Positions 26,757 through 36,078 of a DNA stretch of 64,000 nt are shown piece after piece (positions within the stretch are counted from its first letter, which is position 1; each line of letters starts with the position of its first letter). Source of the DNA: Deinococcus aetherius (GTDB taxonomy: Bacteria; Deinococcota; Deinococci; Deinococcales; Deinococcaceae). Position numbers and translations under genes: made by a program. The notes under the pieces are model-generated. The model searched no databases. It had not been told where the DNA came from and saw nothing but the letters and a program-made list of their open reading frames with translations. The stretch is taken from contig NZ_AP026563.1 in NCBI RefSeq assembly GCF_025997855.1, forward strand, positions 1-64,000. The letters are read 5' to 3'.

Positions 26757-26875
26757 CACAGAGCAAGTGCCGAGTTGCTGATTGGACGTTGAACTCTCCC
26801 CAGTTCCTCCTCTCCTGACCGCCCTGGGCACCTGAGTTCAGAGGGAACACGGTGGAAGAAGTGCCGACACGGTGG
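26757..26875 (+). other. Candidate internal recombination site (IRS-like) of the transposon
   Basis: CACAGAGCAA and TTGCTGATTG (26757-26784) form an imperfect 10-bp inverted repeat around an 8-bp centre, the shape of a tyrosine-recombinase core site. Two direct repeats ACACGGTGG follow at 26847-26855 and 26867-26875, just upstream of the transposase gene. TnpI of Tn4430 is known to use a core inverted repeat plus direct-repeat accessory motifs in this place. Confidence 0.45.
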
Positions 26876-29874
26876 GAACCAGGAACATTTCGGAGGGCAC
26901 GTGCGTCAAAGCTGGACCATCGACGAGCTGATCGACCACTGGACCTTGCTCCCCGTCGAACTGGACGTGCTGGGGACGAGTAGGGACGCCAATCGGCTGG
27001 GGCTCGCGGTCATGCTCAAGGCGTACGGACTCGAAGGGCGCTTCCCGTACAACATCTCCGAGGTGCCCGAGGTTGCTGTGGACTATGTGGCGAGACAGGT
27101 CGGGGTCGAGGCTGCGTTGTTCGGGACCTACGACTGGCGGGGCCGGTCGAGCAGCAGCCACCGCACCCTGATCCGCGAGCACTTCGGCTTCCGGGTCTTC
27201 ACCGAAGCGGATGTGCCTGCCCTCACCGCCTGGCTGCGTGAGCACGCCGTCCCGCACGAGGAGCGTCCCGACGCCTTGAAGGAACTCGCGCTGGGCTACC
27301 TGCGCGCCCAAGGCATCGAACCGCCCAGCGCCCTGAAGCTGGAGCGGCACGTCGCCTCAGCCCAACGCACCTTTGAAACTCACCTCTGCAAACGTGTATT
27401 TGGACGGCTGCCGGAGGAAGCACGTGCCCGGCTCGACGAGGTGGTGCGTGCCACCGTACAGGAGGACGAATCCGAGAACGAGGACGACCCGGACGCCCAC
27501 ACGTCCCTGATCCACTGGCTCCGCAGCGACTCCAACAAACCCGGGCTGGAGAGCGTCGAGGAGCAGATTACCAAGTTGCGCCGGCTCCGGGCTGTTGGCT
27601 TGCCAAAGGACCTGTTTCAGGGTGTGCCGCCCCCGGTCCTGCGCCGCTACCGGGAGCGGACTGGGGTAGAGACGCCGAGCGAACTGCGCGCCCATCCCGA
27701 GGCAATCCGGGCCACACAACTCGCGGTCTTCTGCCTGCTGCGGGAGGCCGAGCTGACCGACTCGCTGGTGGACCATCTCATCCACACCGTCCATCAGATC
27801 GGCGCCCGTGCGGAGCGGCGGGTGGACAAACGGCTGCTGGAGGAGTTCAAGCGCGTCGAAAACAAGAACGTCATCCTGTTCCGGCTGGTCGAGGCGGCCC
27901 TCGGCAACCCGGATGGGAGGGTCCGTGATGTGCTCTTCCCCGTGGTCGGCGAGGAAAAGCTGCGTGACCTCCTTCAAGAGTTCAAGACGAATCACGCTGG
28001 GGTATACCAGAGGAAGGTCCACGCGACGCTACGGGTGTCGTACCGCAACCACTACCGCCGCATGATCCCCTGGCTGCTGGGGACCCTGGAGTTCCGGTCG
28101 AACAACGCTACCCACCGCCCGGTCATCGAGGCCCTGGAACTCCTGAAGCGGTACACGGGTAGCAAGGTGCTGAACTATCCCACGCATGAGCGCGTCCCGG
28201 TCGAGGGCGTCATCGCCAGGAACATGCACGACCTCGTGGTTGAGGAACTGGACGGCGGCGAGGTCCGAATCAACCGGGTGAATTACGAAATCTGCGTGCT
28301 CGATGCCTTACGGGATGCCCTGCGCTGTCGGGAGGTCTGGGTGGTAGGGGCGGACAAGTACCGCGACCCCGAGGCGGACCTTCCCCAGGACTTCGAGGCG
28401 CAGAAGGAGACGTACTTCGATGCCCTGAAACAGCCGCGGGAGGCCGGGCCCTTCGTTGCCCTGCTCCAGCAGCAACTCAAGGATGCCCTGATCCGCTTCC
28501 ACGACGGCCTGCCCAGGAACGAGAAGGTCAGGGTGACCGAGAAGGTCGGCGGGGGCTTCATCGTGACGCCGCTGGAAGCGCAGGCGGAGCCGCCGCACCT
28601 GAGCAGCGTCAAGGGCGAGGTCGGGCGCCGGTTCGGTGTGAACCTGCTGCTGGACTTCCTCAAGGAGACCGACCTGCGGACGGGGTTTAGCGAGCGGCTG
28701 CGCAGCGTGATGACGCGCGAGATGTTGGACCGCGCCGAGATTCAGAAACGCCTTCTGCTGTGCCTCTTCGGGCTCGGCACCAACACCGGCCTCAAGCGGG
28801 TGGCCGCCGGGGACGAGCACATGACCTACGCGGACCTGAGGTACGTGCGGCGGCGCTTCATCACTCGGGAAGGACTGCGCGCCGCGAACGCACAGGTGGT
28901 CAACGCCATCCTGGCGGCACGGCAGAACGACGTGTGGGGCGAGGGGACGACGAGCTGCGCCTCGGACGCCAAGAAGTTCGGGGCCTGGGACAGCAACCTG
29001 CGCACCGAGTGGTCGGTGCGGTACGGCGGGCGTGGGGTAATGATCTACTGGCACGTCGAGCGCAAGGCCACCTGTATCCACTCGCTGCTCAAGACCTGCA
29101 CCAGCAGCGAGGTCGCGGCGATGATCGAGGGGGTGCTCCGGCACTGCACCGACATGTCGGTGGGGCGGCAGTACGTGGACAGCCACGGGCAGAGCGAGGT
29201 GGGCTTCGCGTTCAGCCACCTGTTCGGCTTTCGCCTGCTGCCCCGTCTCAAGGACATCGGGAGCCAGAGGCTTTACCTGCCCGACCTGGGCTTCGCCGCC
29301 CAAGTGGCCCGCCTGAAACCCGTCTTGGCGGGCCGTTCGATCAAGTGGGACTTTATCGCGCAGCAACACGAGCAGATGATCAAGTACGCCACGGCCCTGC
29401 GGCTGGGCCTCGCCGACCCCGAGTCCGTACTGCGCCGCTTCTCCCAGGCGAATGCCCAGCACCCCACCTACGCGGCCCTTAAGGAACTCGGCAAGGTCGT
29501 GAAGACCGTCTTCCTGTGCGAGTACCTGCACGACGAGAGGCTGCGCCGGGAGATTCACGAGGGCCTGAACGTCGTGGAAACCTGGAACAGCGCCAATGGC
29601 TTCATCTTCTACGGCAAGGGTGGGGAGATCAGCACCAACCGCCTGGAGGACCAGGAGATCGCCGTGCTGGCGCTGCAACTGCTGCAAAACAGCCTGGTGT
29701 ACGTCAACACCCTGATGATCCAGGCCGTACTAAATGACGAGAGTTGGCGCCGGGAGATGACGGCCGAGGACTGGCGGGCACTCTCGCCCCTGATTCATCA
29801 TCACGTCAACCCCTACGGCGTGTTCCGGCTCGACATGAGCACCCGGCTTAACCTGGAGCCGGGAGGAACGGAGC

Positions 29875-30585
<711 letters not shown>

Positions 30586-30595
30586 GCGTGGGCCC

Positions 30596-30636
30596 CTTGC
30601 CATTGCGCCTCACGGCAGCTTCCCTGACACTGGGCC
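30596..30636 (-). repeat. Right terminal inverted repeat of the Tn3-family transposon
   Basis: Reverse complement of the left end: 34 bases identical from the outer edge, then one mismatch and a 1-bp gap. Directly followed by the duplication AACTA at 30637-30641. Confidence 0.88.
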
Positions 30637-30641
30637 AACTA
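30637..30641. repeat. Target site duplication AACTA (right)
   Basis: Second copy of the 5-bp duplication seen at 23504-23508. Confidence 0.9.
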
Positions 30642-30674
30642 CGACAAGAGGAAGCCCAGCACGCCCAGCAACAG

Positions 30675-31049
30675 ATGGCCTTCCCGGGGGCGTTGTGCAT
30701 GAGCGGGATCAGCAACCGGTCGGGTATCTGTGAGGAAGTGCGGGGCGCGCTCAATCGCCCTGGCCTGCACCCGCCACACTGGATGGCGCTCATCCTTTTC
30801 CCCGCCTGGCTGGGCCAGGTGGTGGGTGACCCCCCAGGTCCTCTTGTTCCCGGCACGCGAATCGGCCTCCACCTCAACGGCTCGAAAAGGCATCCTGAGA
30901 GTTTAGACCCGGATCGAGCCGAGGAGGACGATTTCGGCATCCCCGCTTCCTGGGAGGAGGTGGTTGAGGAGATGCGACGGGAAGGAGCGCTCACCGTCGA
31001 GGAACGTGAGGCGCGGGAGGCGGAACGGCTCCGGCTCCGCCTGAATTGA
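30675..31049 (+). CDS. Hypothetical protein
   Basis: A 124-codon frame from ATG 30675 (ATG 30699 is an alternative). The C-terminal part is acidic and helical (FGIPASWEEVVEEMRREGAL, then TVEEREAREAERL) and looks like a real soluble protein. The frame also runs back into the transposon end, but that part is not expected to be coding. Function unknown. Confidence 0.45.
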   Translation: MAFPGALCMSGISNRSGICEEVRGALNRPGLHPPHWMALILFPAWLGQVVGDPPGPLVPGTRIGLHLNGSKRHPESLDPDRAEEDDFGIPASWEEVVEEMRREGALTVEEREAREAERLRLRLN

Positions 31050-31122
31050 GCCTCGCCACTGCCGTCCCACCCGGCGGTACTGAGTCGAGTCCGTTGTGCT
31101 TCTGGTACGGAAAGGAGGATAC

Positions 31123-31569
31123 ATGACGCGAGCCCGGCGCCGCCACCTCCTGCCCCTGCTCCCCTTCAAGCTGCTCGAAACGGAGGAGCATGAATGGCGG
31201 CGGGAAGGCCATACTCGGCGCGAACGCCAGGCCACCTTCGAGTGGCCCGGCGCACCATTTCTGCTGAAGTACCAGGAAACTCAGGAAAGTCTGCCTAGCT
31301 GGTCCACGTGGTCCCGGGTCTTCACCGTTGGCCCGCTTTCCTGGCATGACGAAGGTGGTGAAGGGACTTTCCGTCACGACGATGGGTTTCGTCAACTCGA
31401 GTCCCTCACCGCAGCGGTCTGGCCTCCGCTGACCCAGCGGCAACAGGGCGAGCTTGGGTGGCGCCCGGGCATGATCCGACACCTGCCCATTTCCGCTGCC
31501 TTCTTGGACACGGCCATGTGCAACGCCGGAGGCACGTCCAGCCCGTATGCCTTCACGCCGTTCCAATAG
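31123..31569 (+). CDS. Hypothetical protein
   Basis: Protein of 148 aa. ATG 31123 has a very strong ribosome site (aaaggaggatac), which decides the start against an upstream GTG. The N-terminus is basic (MTRARRRHLLPLLPFKLLE) and the middle is rich in Trp (WSTWSRVFTVGPLSWHDEGG). Family not recognised; no motif of known function. It lies between the transposon and the integrase-like gene, in a stretch of small accessory genes. Confidence 0.6.
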   Translation: MTRARRRHLLPLLPFKLLETEEHEWRREGHTRRERQATFEWPGAPFLLKYQETQESLPSWSTWSRVFTVGPLSWHDEGGEGTFRHDDGFRQLESLTAAVWPPLTQRQQGELGWRPGMIRHLPISAAFLDTAMCNAGGTSSPYAFTPFQ

Positions 31570-31584
31570 TGGTTAGGGGGGGAA

Positions 31585-31800
31585 GTGGCGTACCCGGCCC
31601 AGGCACCGGAACACCTCCCCCGCCTGCGGGTGAGCTACCCCGAACTCGCCCATTTTTCAGATGGGCAAGTCGTGCTCGCTTGGCAACTCTTCTCCGAGCA
31701 GACGTGCCCGGTGTCCTACCGAGGTCTCGTGCCGCCGCACCGAACGGCCAAGTTCCTCGGCTTCGTTCAGACATTCACGTTCTCGGAGGAGCGGGAATAA
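31585..31800 (+). CDS. Small hypothetical protein
   Basis: A 71-codon frame from GTG 31585 with a G-rich ribosome site (ggggggga). It follows the previous gene by 15 nt. It contains YPELAHFSDGQVVLAWQLF and ends in FTFSEERE. Codon use is plausible. Function unknown. Confidence 0.45.
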   Translation: MAYPAQAPEHLPRLRVSYPELAHFSDGQVVLAWQLFSEQTCPVSYRGLVPPHRTAKFLGFVQTFTFSEERE

Positions 31801-31868
31801 GCCGGGACGTCCACTCTTGGAAGCGCACATGCTGACCCTGCTGCCCACGGTGTGTTAGCTCCCCTAGT

Positions 31869-32279
31869 TCAATTCATTAGCGCGCCCTCCCGCTGGGCGA
31901 GGACGCGCAGGGCATGGGCGACGGCGGCGAGGAGGGTCCCGGTGGTCGCCCCACCGTCGAGACCGAGGTACGCGGCGGCGTGCAGGGCGTGATAGGCGAC
32001 TTGCAGGGGGTCGTCACGCTGCGCCGTGAGGTTGGCGTACCAGTTCAGCCCAGCGGCCTGGAGATCCGTTTCAGGAGATCCGGCGAGGGCAGCGACGCCC
32101 TGCGCGTGCCGCTCAGCCTGTTCGGCGAAGGCGAGGATCATCTCCCGCGTGGGCCGGTCGCGTCCGAGGACGGGAGCGAACTCGAGGGTGGCGACGAGTT
32201 GAAGGGTCAGCGCGATACAGGTCTCGAAGGTCTGCTGGTTGTGAACGTGCAGGGGAGGGGAGAGGGGCAAGACGGTCAT
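31869..32279 (-). CDS. Hypothetical protein
   Basis: Protein of 136 aa, mostly helical and Ala/Leu-rich (for example ALTLQLVATLEFAPVLGRD and LLAAVAHALRVLAQREGAL). No signal peptide or motif. It follows the integrase-like gene on the same strand by 177 bp, a gap that holds the tail of another possible small frame (GHQHALEHVQQMAQGPQV before a stop at 32281-32283). Function unknown. Confidence 0.5.
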   Translation of the reverse strand: MTVLPLSPPLHVHNQQTFETCIALTLQLVATLEFAPVLGRDRPTREMILAFAEQAERHAQGVAALAGSPETDLQAAGLNWYANLTAQRDDPLQVAYHALHAAAYLGLDGGATTGTLLAAVAHALRVLAQREGALMN

Positions 32280-32456
32280 GCTACACCTGGGGGCCTTGAG
32301 CCATCTGCTGGACGTGTTCCAGGGCGTGCTGGTGGCCTGAGGTTACTGTAGCCCGTGCCAGCGGGCCTCGGTGAGGAGCGGCCTCATAACACAGAGCTCA
32401 GGGAGCGGCGCCTGGTGCTCGGCGCTGTGGAGCCCTGGGTCCTCGCGCGACGGCGC

Positions 32457-33335
32457 TCAGGTGTTCTTCGCTCTCGCGTGGCGCTGCGCCCGCTTGGGCT
32501 GGTCCTCCACCTGCAAGGCACCGGCGACGCGCTTGGCGTGCTCGAAGGCCGGCTCACCCAGGAACCCGGCGTCCTGTCTGCTGAGCCTCTCCCCGTAGTC
32601 GCGCAATCCAGCGAGGCGCAGGCGGGAGGGGGGAGAATAGGGGACGTTGGCGGCGTGGCAGGCCCTGAAGAGGGCGGGACGCAGGGTGGCATCGGTGTAG
32701 GAGAAGACCGGCCCCTGGGCGTGCAACTCCCCGCCGGCCTGACGCTGGAGGACCCGTAATGCCTGCTCCACCTCTGCCGGAATCCGGGCGACGGTGCGGC
32801 CGCGGACGAGGGTGCCCAGCCCCAGGTGCACACCCTCCCAGGTCAGCTCCCGGAGTTCGCGGGTGTCGAAGGCGAGTCGGTCGATGAGGAGCAGGGCCGC
32901 CTTGAGCGTCGGATCGGTGACTTGCTGGTGAAGTCGGGTGATCTCCTCGCGGGAGAGCATGTCGCCGCGGCTCTCGCTGGCGCGTTGGGGGCGGGGGGTC
33001 TCCCGCACCGGGTTGCTGGCGATTAGGCCCTCATCCCGTAGGAGGTTATAGAGGCGGGAGAGGACGGTCAGGCGGTTGATCACCGTGCCGCTGGCGACGG
33101 TGCCCTCACCCCTCAAGCGCAAGTGGATAAAGGAGTGGAGCCAGGTATCGAAGTCGTGCGGGGGGTGGAGGAGGTCTACCTCCTCCTGCTGAGCGCGCAC
33201 GAAAACGGGCTTAAGGACGGAGTGGATGATGCGGCGGGGTTCACCCAGGGCAGGGAGGAGACCGACCACTTGATCGAGGTCGTAGTTCCGCAGAGCGAGG
33301 GTCAGTTTCTGGGCGTGTTCGTCGGCGGGGTGCAT
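32457..33335 (-). CDS. Tyrosine recombinase-like protein with degenerate active site
   Basis: Protein of 292 aa. The fold is recognisable: an N-terminal SAM-like part, GTVINRLTVLSRLYNLLRDEG, then MLSREEITRLHQQ and LAFDTRELRELTWEGVHLG with the first catalytic Arg. In the C-terminal part HxLRH is replaced by SRLRLAGLRD, and no catalytic Tyr is obvious in the last 40 residues. It may therefore bind DNA without recombining, or use an unusual site. The start ATG 33335 follows a -10 candidate TACACT by 5 nt (leaderless). Confidence 0.6.
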   Translation of the reverse strand: MHPADEHAQKLTLALRNYDLDQVVGLLPALGEPRRIIHSVLKPVFVRAQQEEVDLLHPPHDFDTWLHSFIHLRLRGEGTVASGTVINRLTVLSRLYNLLRDEGLIASNPVRETPRPQRASESRGDMLSREEITRLHQQVTDPTLKAALLLIDRLAFDTRELRELTWEGVHLGLGTLVRGRTVARIPAEVEQALRVLQRQAGGELHAQGPVFSYTDATLRPALFRACHAANVPYSPPSRLRLAGLRDYGERLSRQDAGFLGEPAFEHAKRVAGALQVEDQPKRAQRHARAKNT

Positions 33336-33340
33336 GCGTC

Positions 33341-33364
33341 AGTGTATGGCAAGTAATAACAATG
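33341..33364 (-). promoter_or_regulatory. Leaderless promoter and shared 13-bp motif upstream of the recombinase-like gene
   Basis: On the minus strand TACACT lies 5 nt before ATG 33335. The motif CATTGTTATTACT (33364-33352, minus) recurs on the plus strand at 40163-40175, also in a promoter region. Confidence 0.45.
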
Positions 33365-33654
33365 AGCACCAGGCACGCCCCACCCCACTCTTCCCTCTTC
33401 CCCCTGCTCCAGCACCTGCCTCAGCAGGGGAGATAAACTCCTGAGCTAGAGTTAACCCGCCGTCCCCACGAGAACGAACCCAGCCCCATCTTCCCGCTGA
33501 CCTTCGAAAAAGAGCGAGAGCACATCTTCCTGACGTGCTCCTCCGTCGACAGCAAGTTCAGAGCTCTTCACCCTTCGGAGCGTCTCTCCCAAGGGATCAA
33601 GCCCGCTGAATGGTTACCGGGCCAAGGCTTGCCGTTGTGTATTGGACTGCGGGC
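33365..33654. other. Intergenic region left of the IS110-family element
   Basis: About 290 bp. A start-less frame reads in parts IFPLTFEKEREHIFLTCSSV and may be a gene fragment. The left end of the IS110 element should lie somewhere in this stretch or just after it, but no boundary can be fixed because IS110 elements lack inverted ends. Confidence 0.4.
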
Positions 33655-33855
33655 CTGAGAATGGTTCTCAGTCAAGCCAGCCCAGACCAACAAGCCTGCG
33701 CTTAGCGTTGACCTCCGAGGTCGTTTAGTAGGTGGGGCCGGTCTGGGCCCTTTCTTCGAGACAGAACGATATCCGAGGCGTTCGAGCCTGCACACAAGGG
33801 CCTGCCCCAAGAAAGACGTGCTTGACCAGTCCAACAGCTCCTTCTGGAGGTGGTC
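33655..33855 (+). ncRNA. Candidate bridge-RNA region of the IS110-family element
   Basis: Non-coding leader of the transposase gene with several local hairpins: CTGAGAA/TTCTCAG (33655-33671), GACCTC/GAGGTC (33710-33722) and GGGCC/GGCCC around 33736. IS110-family elements are known to encode a structured bridge RNA in a non-coding end next to the transposase gene. The exact RNA ends and loops cannot be given here. Confidence 0.35.
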
Positions 33856-33966
33856 ATGTACGTTCTGGGTCTCGATATCGGCAAAACCGAGGTCTACGCG
33901 CGTCTTCTTGCTTTGCGGACTCACGCCAGTCCGCAGCCCATCGGCACCGTACAGGTGTTCATCTAG
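33856..33966 (+). pseudogene. IS110-family transposase, N-terminal part (split by insertion)
   Basis: ATG 33856 (ribosome site ggagg) starts MYVLGLDIGKTEVYARLLAL, the RuvC-like N-terminus with its first catalytic Asp. The frame runs to TVQVFI and meets a stop created at the junction with the inserted element. The rest of the gene continues in the same frame from 38305. Removing the insert and one ATCTA copy restores a 337-residue protein. Confidence 0.9.
33961..33965. repeat. Target site duplication ATCTA (left) of the transposase-less Tn3-type element
   Basis: ATCTA directly before the left 38-bp repeat; the same five bases follow the right repeat at 38305-38309. Confidence 0.92.
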
Positions 33967-34003
33967 GGGTGACGCCAGCAGTCGCGCGGAAACGAACGCT
34001 AAG
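33966..34003 (+). repeat. Left 38-bp terminal inverted repeat (Tn3-type)
   Basis: Begins GGGGTGACGCCAGCAGTC and ends AACGCTAAG. Two mismatches to the right copy. Confidence 0.92.
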
Positions 34004-34161
34004 CTCCAGGACGCAGCTTTCACCTCGCTCTGAGGTACTCCCGTGCGGGCGCGATACCCCACTAGACTCGGTAAGCCGTTCAGTAAAGAGCGTGTCCGCG
34101 AGCCTCACCGGGAACGCGCACTGGGGAAACCTGGTGCCCCACACAGCGATGTCTCGCGCTC

Positions 34162-34836
34162 CTACCGGGCGCCCGGCGCCCGCAACAGGCGCACCATCCC
34201 TGAATACCCCCGCTGCTGGGCGTGGCCCAAGGCCGTGATCCCGTCCCGATCCGTGATATTCGGGTCCGCGCCCGCGGCGAGCAGCAACCGGACGACCTGG
34301 GTGTGTCGCGGGCCCCCGTCCCCGAGGATCACCGCCTCCAGCAGGGCCGTCCAGCCCAGGTTATTCACGTGGTTCACGTCGATTCCCGTTTTTAGAAGCT
34401 CGCGCACGTACTCGACGTGGCCGCGGTCGGCGGCGGGAATCAGGGCGGTGCCTCCGAAGCGATTCGTCCGCTTGAGGTCCGGCCCCGCGCGCAGGACCTC
34501 CCGCAGCATCGCTACGCTGCCCGTCTCGCCCGTCACGAGCAGGGCGTTGTTCCGTGCCTGATCCTGGGGGTCGGGGTTGGCCCCGGCGTCCACGAGGAGG
34601 CGCGCGACTTCCACATGGTCCCCGAGCGCGGCGGCGGTCAGGGCGGTGCGCCCGTCTTCGCGCCGGGCATCCGGGGACGCGCCGCGGACCAGCAGGGCAC
34701 GGACCGTTGCGGCGTCCCCACGCCCGGCGGCCCCTATCAGCCTCGCGTTCAGGGTCATCCGGCTCACCTGGGAAGGAGGGGTGGCCGCCCCACCCGCGGG
34801 AAGCGTGAGCAGGGCGGCCAGCAGCAGAACCTTCAC
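34162..34836 (-). CDS. Exported ankyrin-repeat protein
   Basis: Protein of 224 aa. GTG 34836 is chosen because it opens a signal peptide (VKVLLLAALLTLPAGGAA) and overlaps the upstream stop as GTGA; the longer frame is a shadow. Four to five ankyrin repeats are visible: RLIGAAGRGDAATVRALLVR, DGRTALTAAALGDHVEVARLL, TALIPAADRGHVEYVREL, WTALLEAVILGDG and ITALGHAQQRGYSGM. Ankyrin repeats bind proteins. Periplasmic ankyrin proteins are known next to catalase or oxidative-stress genes in some bacteria. Coupled translation with the HbpS-like gene suggests that the two proteins act together outside the membrane. Confidence 0.88.
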   Translation of the reverse strand: MKVLLLAALLTLPAGGAATPPSQVSRMTLNARLIGAAGRGDAATVRALLVRGASPDARREDGRTALTAAALGDHVEVARLLVDAGANPDPQDQARNNALLVTGETGSVAMLREVLRAGPDLKRTNRFGGTALIPAADRGHVEYVRELLKTGIDVNHVNNLGWTALLEAVILGDGGPRHTQVVRLLLAAGADPNITDRDGITALGHAQQRGYSGMVRLLRAPGAR

Positions 34837-35366
34837 CGGCTCAGCACGGTCGTCACGGCGTCCGTGGCGCACTTCTCGTCGATGGTCCCGCTGGGGGCGC
34901 CGCCCACGCCCACCGCGCCGACCACCGCATTGTTCACACGGATGGGCGCGCCGCCCGCCAGGACCAGAAAACGGTCGATGCGGGCAAGTTCCGCCTGCGC
35001 GGGGTTGTTGCGGATGTTCTCCGCGATGGCGGCAGTCGTGTTGCGTGCCGAGGCGCTGGTGTATGCCTTTCGAAAGGCGGCGTCCACCGTGTGTGGTCCG
35101 GCGTTCTCGGCACGGGCGACGGCAAGCGTGACCCCGGCGTGGTCCACCACCGTCGCCGTGACGTTGTAACCTCCCTGAGCACAGTTCTGCACGGCGAGTT
35201 GGGCGATGCGAACGGCGGCGGACGTGCTCAGGCTCGCCTGGGTCACGGTGGGCGTGGTGGCGAGCTGGATGGGCTGGGGTGCCGGGGTGGCCTGGGCAGG
35301 CTGGGCGGTCTGGGCGAGGGCGGCGGGCAGGCTCAGGGCGAGCAGGGCGGGCAAAGTTCGCTTCAT
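34833..35366 (-). CDS. Secreted GlcG/HbpS-family protein
   Basis: Protein of 177 aa. ATG 35366 opens a signal peptide (MKRTLPALLALSLPAALAQ). After a Pro/Ala/Gln-rich spacer the HbpS/GlcG domain follows: AAVRIAQLAVQNCAQGGYNV, VTATVVDHAGVTLAVARAENA, AAFRKAYTSASARNTTA and GGAPIRVNNAVVGAVGVGGAPSG (cited in parts: GGAPIRVNNAVVGAVG). HbpS of Streptomyces binds haem outside the cell and modulates the SenS-SenR two-component system. A kinase and regulator gene lie directly upstream here, which makes a similar accessory role likely. Haem binding itself cannot be judged. Confidence 0.85.
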   Translation of the reverse strand: MKRTLPALLALSLPAALAQTAQPAQATPAPQPIQLATTPTVTQASLSTSAAVRIAQLAVQNCAQGGYNVTATVVDHAGVTLAVARAENAGPHTVDAAFRKAYTSASARNTTAAIAENIRNNPAQAELARIDRFLVLAGGAPIRVNNAVVGAVGVGGAPSGTIDEKCATDAVTTVLSR

Positions 35367-35423
35367 GCGCCCACTGTGGCGCGCGAGCGGGGGGCGGCAC
35401 CATTCGCGCTTTCCCCAGGTGGC

Positions 35424-35441
35424 CTCCGTAGTTCTACGGAG
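35424..35441. promoter_or_regulatory. 18-bp palindrome, candidate binding site of the response regulator
   Basis: CTCCGTAGTTCTACGGAG: two 8-bp arms around TT, perfect. It overlaps the end of the response-regulator gene, and its centre lies about 66 bp upstream of the HbpS-like gene start, a usual activator position. The predicted -10 there (CACAGT before gggcgcATG) is weak, as expected for an activated promoter. Confidence 0.6.
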
Positions 35442-36078
35442 CTTCCCCCACACTGGTGAGGTACACCCGGACGAGCTGCGCGAGGGAGTCCACCCCGAGC
35501 TTCTCGAACACGCTGGCGCGGTGGGTCTCGACCGTGCGGGCTGAGATGCCGAGGGTGCGCGCGGCCTGCTTGTTGCTCGCCCCCTCCACGATCAGGCGCA
35601 GCACCTCGCGCTCACGCCCGGTCAGGGCCGCGACGGCGCCCCGCGCCTCCCGGGTGGCGGCGAGCCGTTCCCGGCGGGCGAGGTGGGTGCGAATCCCCAG
35701 GCCAATCGCCTCCAGCAGCGCCAGTTCGTCCACCGGCTTGGTGAGGAACTCCACCGCCCCCGCCTTGAAGGCCCGGCGGCACACGTCAATGTCCCCGTGC
35801 CCGGTGATCACGACCACGGGCAGGTCCACGCCCTCCCGGGTGAGCTGTTCCTGAAGTTGCAACCCGCTCACGTGGGGCATCCGCACGTCGAGGACCAGGC
35901 AGCCCACCGCCTCCGGGTCGAACTCCGCCAGGAAGGCCCGGGGATCGGGGTAGTCGCGCACGCCGAGCCCGACCGTGCCGATCAATGTGCCGAGGGCGTC
36001 GCGCACCGCGTCGTCGTCATCCACGAGGAACACGGTGGGTTCGGTGGCGGGCGCCCGGGCAGGGGAAGGCTCAGGCAT
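35434..36078 (-). CDS. FixJ/NarL-type response regulator
   Basis: Protein of 214 aa. The receiver domain has DDDD near 20-23, the phosphorylated Asp64 in LVLDVRMP and Lys114 in FLTKPVDE. The C-terminal LuxR-type HTH reads LTGREREVLRLIVEGASNKQ and continues AARTLGISARTVETHRASVF. It overlaps the kinase gene by 8 bp and is therefore its natural partner. The palindrome at the end of its own gene is a likely target, giving control of the HbpS-like and ankyrin genes downstream. Confidence 0.92.
   Translation of the reverse strand: MPEPSPARAPATEPTVFLVDDDDAVRDALGTLIGTVGLGVRDYPDPRAFLAEFDPEAVGCLVLDVRMPHVSGLQLQEQLTREGVDLPVVVITGHGDIDVCRRAFKAGAVEFLTKPVDELALLEAIGLGIRTHLARRERLAATREARGAVAALTGREREVLRLIVEGASNKQAARTLGISARTVETHRASVFEKLGVDSLAQLVRVYLTSVGEAP

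Noticed and set aside
32457..33335. Calling the recombinase-like gene an active phage integrase with an att site
   Set aside because: Catalytic His/Arg and Tyr are not recognisable and no flanking direct repeats were found.
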